From assembly GCF_009762325.1 (NCBI RefSeq), contig NZ_CP034348.1, positions 3,168,501 through 3,232,500 on the forward strand: DNA of 64,000 bases, written 5' to 3'. Position numbers and translations under genes: made by a program. Shown here in pieces: positions 63,501 through 64,000 of the stretch. Source of the stretch: Roseovarius faecimaris. GTDB lineage: Bacteria > Pseudomonadota > Alphaproteobacteria > Rhodobacterales > Rhodobacteraceae. The notes under the pieces were generated by a model. That model had not been told where the DNA came from. It made no database searches and worked only from the letters and a program-made list of their open reading frames with translations. How positions within the stretch are numbered: the first letter of the stretch is position 1; every line of letters begins with the position of its first letter.

Positions 63501-64000
63501 CTGCAACTCCACATAAAGCCGGTCGCCAAAGGCCTCGGCAAGCACCCGCATCAGGTCTTCGGCGGCAGGCCGTTGCCCGCCCTGCAAAAGTCGGCCGACC
63601 GGGCCATCGGGCCCCCCAGTCAGGCAGATGACATCACCCGCATATTGACGGAGCTCCTCCAGCGACACATGCGGCAGCGAACCGTCACCGCGTAAATAGA
63701 GGCAGGAGTTGAGCTTCATGAGGTTCATGTAGCCCGCCTCATTCTGTGCCAGAAGCACCACCGGCGCGGGCGGCTTGGCCCGCTCACCCGGCGCGGGCGT
63801 GAGATAGGCCAGATCGACCTGGCATCCCATGATGGGCTGAATGCCCGCACCGCTCGCGGTCACGGAAAACTCAAGTGCCGCGAACATGTTGTTGGTGTCG
63901 GTCACGGCCACGGCAGGCATCTGCGCCGCCTCGCACAGCCCCGGCAGCTTCTTCAGGCGCACCGCTCCTTCAAGAAGCGAGTATTCGGTGTGCACACGCA
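60513..64000 (-). CDS. dnaE: DNA polymerase III subunit alpha; 5' end outside window
   Basis: The frame runs off the right edge, so about 1162 residues are visible and only a few N-terminal residues are missing. The PHP domain comes first ([30 protein letters not shown]), then the polymerase core with [24 protein letters not shown] carrying the catalytic Asp residues. A helix-hairpin-helix region and an OB-fold follow. The GTG at 63995 is an internal Val (in RVHTEYS), not the start. DnaE is the replicative polymerase. The gene is convergent with nothing nearby; the next gene on the same strand is the lipoprotein at 59424. Confidence 0.95.
   Translation of the reverse strand, partial: [1161 protein letters not shown]

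Noticed and set aside
63993..63995. GTG at the right edge as dnaE start codon
   Set aside because: It encodes the Val of the RVHTEYS motif, which lies a few residues inside the PHP domain of DnaE, so the gene continues beyond the window.

Overview
The window looks like chromosomal DNA from a GC-rich marine-type alphaproteobacterium, most likely of the Rhodobacteraceae (Roseobacter group). Reasons: a fused MrpA-MrpB antiporter subunit, a HisS-HisZ-HisG set, a FYDLN-type acidic protein, a B12-dependent ribonucleotide reductase NrdJ, a DUF1489 protein, a SlyX with the PPHY tail, and a Liv-type transporter beside molybdenum hydroxylase genes. This placement is inference from gene content; no 16S gene is present. 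I saw no insertion sequence, prophage or CRISPR array.

Layout. 1-2.3 kb: a divergent AmmeMemoRadiSam pair (a Memo-AMMECR1 fusion, cut by the window edge, and its radical SAM partner). 2.4-10.8 kb: single housekeeping and regulatory genes (FMN reductase, LysR, FadH, Lrp/LysE pair, racemase-like protein, AccA, GntR, metallopeptidase). 10.9-15.5 kb: FYDLN protein, tRNA-Ala(GGC), and an ABC transporter operon ending in an AttH/CrtC-like secreted protein. 15.8-21.8 kb: a complete mrp Na+/H+ antiporter operon, mrpA(B)CDEFG. 22.6-31.6 kb: a chemotaxis locus on the minus strand (STAS, cheY, cheA, cheW, cheR, cheY, a small helical protein, then after a gene-free gap a periplasmic sensor-domain protein, an MCP and cheD). 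31.7-45.4 kb: a catabolic island resembling the reductive nicotinate pathway of Eubacterium barkeri (enamidase, MarR, five-gene Liv transporter, molybdenum hydroxylase, 6-hydroxynicotinate reductase, UPF0280 protein, two DUF1185 proteins). 45.5-48.9 kb: a TPP riboswitch and thiBPQ. 48.9-64 kb: aldo/keto reductase with AraC regulator, cupin, nrdJ, DUF1489, an enolase-superfamily enzyme, a Tat-type secreted protein, hisG-hisZ-hisS, slyX, a lipoprotein, and dnaE, cut by the right edge.

How the parts work together. The catabolic island is the most interesting region: import by the Liv system, ring hydroxylation by the FAD plus [2Fe-2S]/Mo enzyme, ring reduction by the Hnr-like flavo-iron-sulfur protein, and hydrolytic ring opening by the enamidase. 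The ApbE-like UPF0280 protein is a candidate for attaching the covalent flavin of Hnr. The roles of the two DUF1185 paralogs are open. MarR, divergent from the enamidase gene, is the probable local regulator.

Two smaller signals stand out. One is a nearly identical 22-24 bp palindrome centred on TTCGTACGAA that occurs at four intergenic places, three of them with identical 22-bp cores. The other is a 114-residue protein in the che operon that carries a DXXXQ motif in a helix, as in CheZ-type CheY-P phosphatases, and shares a C-terminal tail with CheD.
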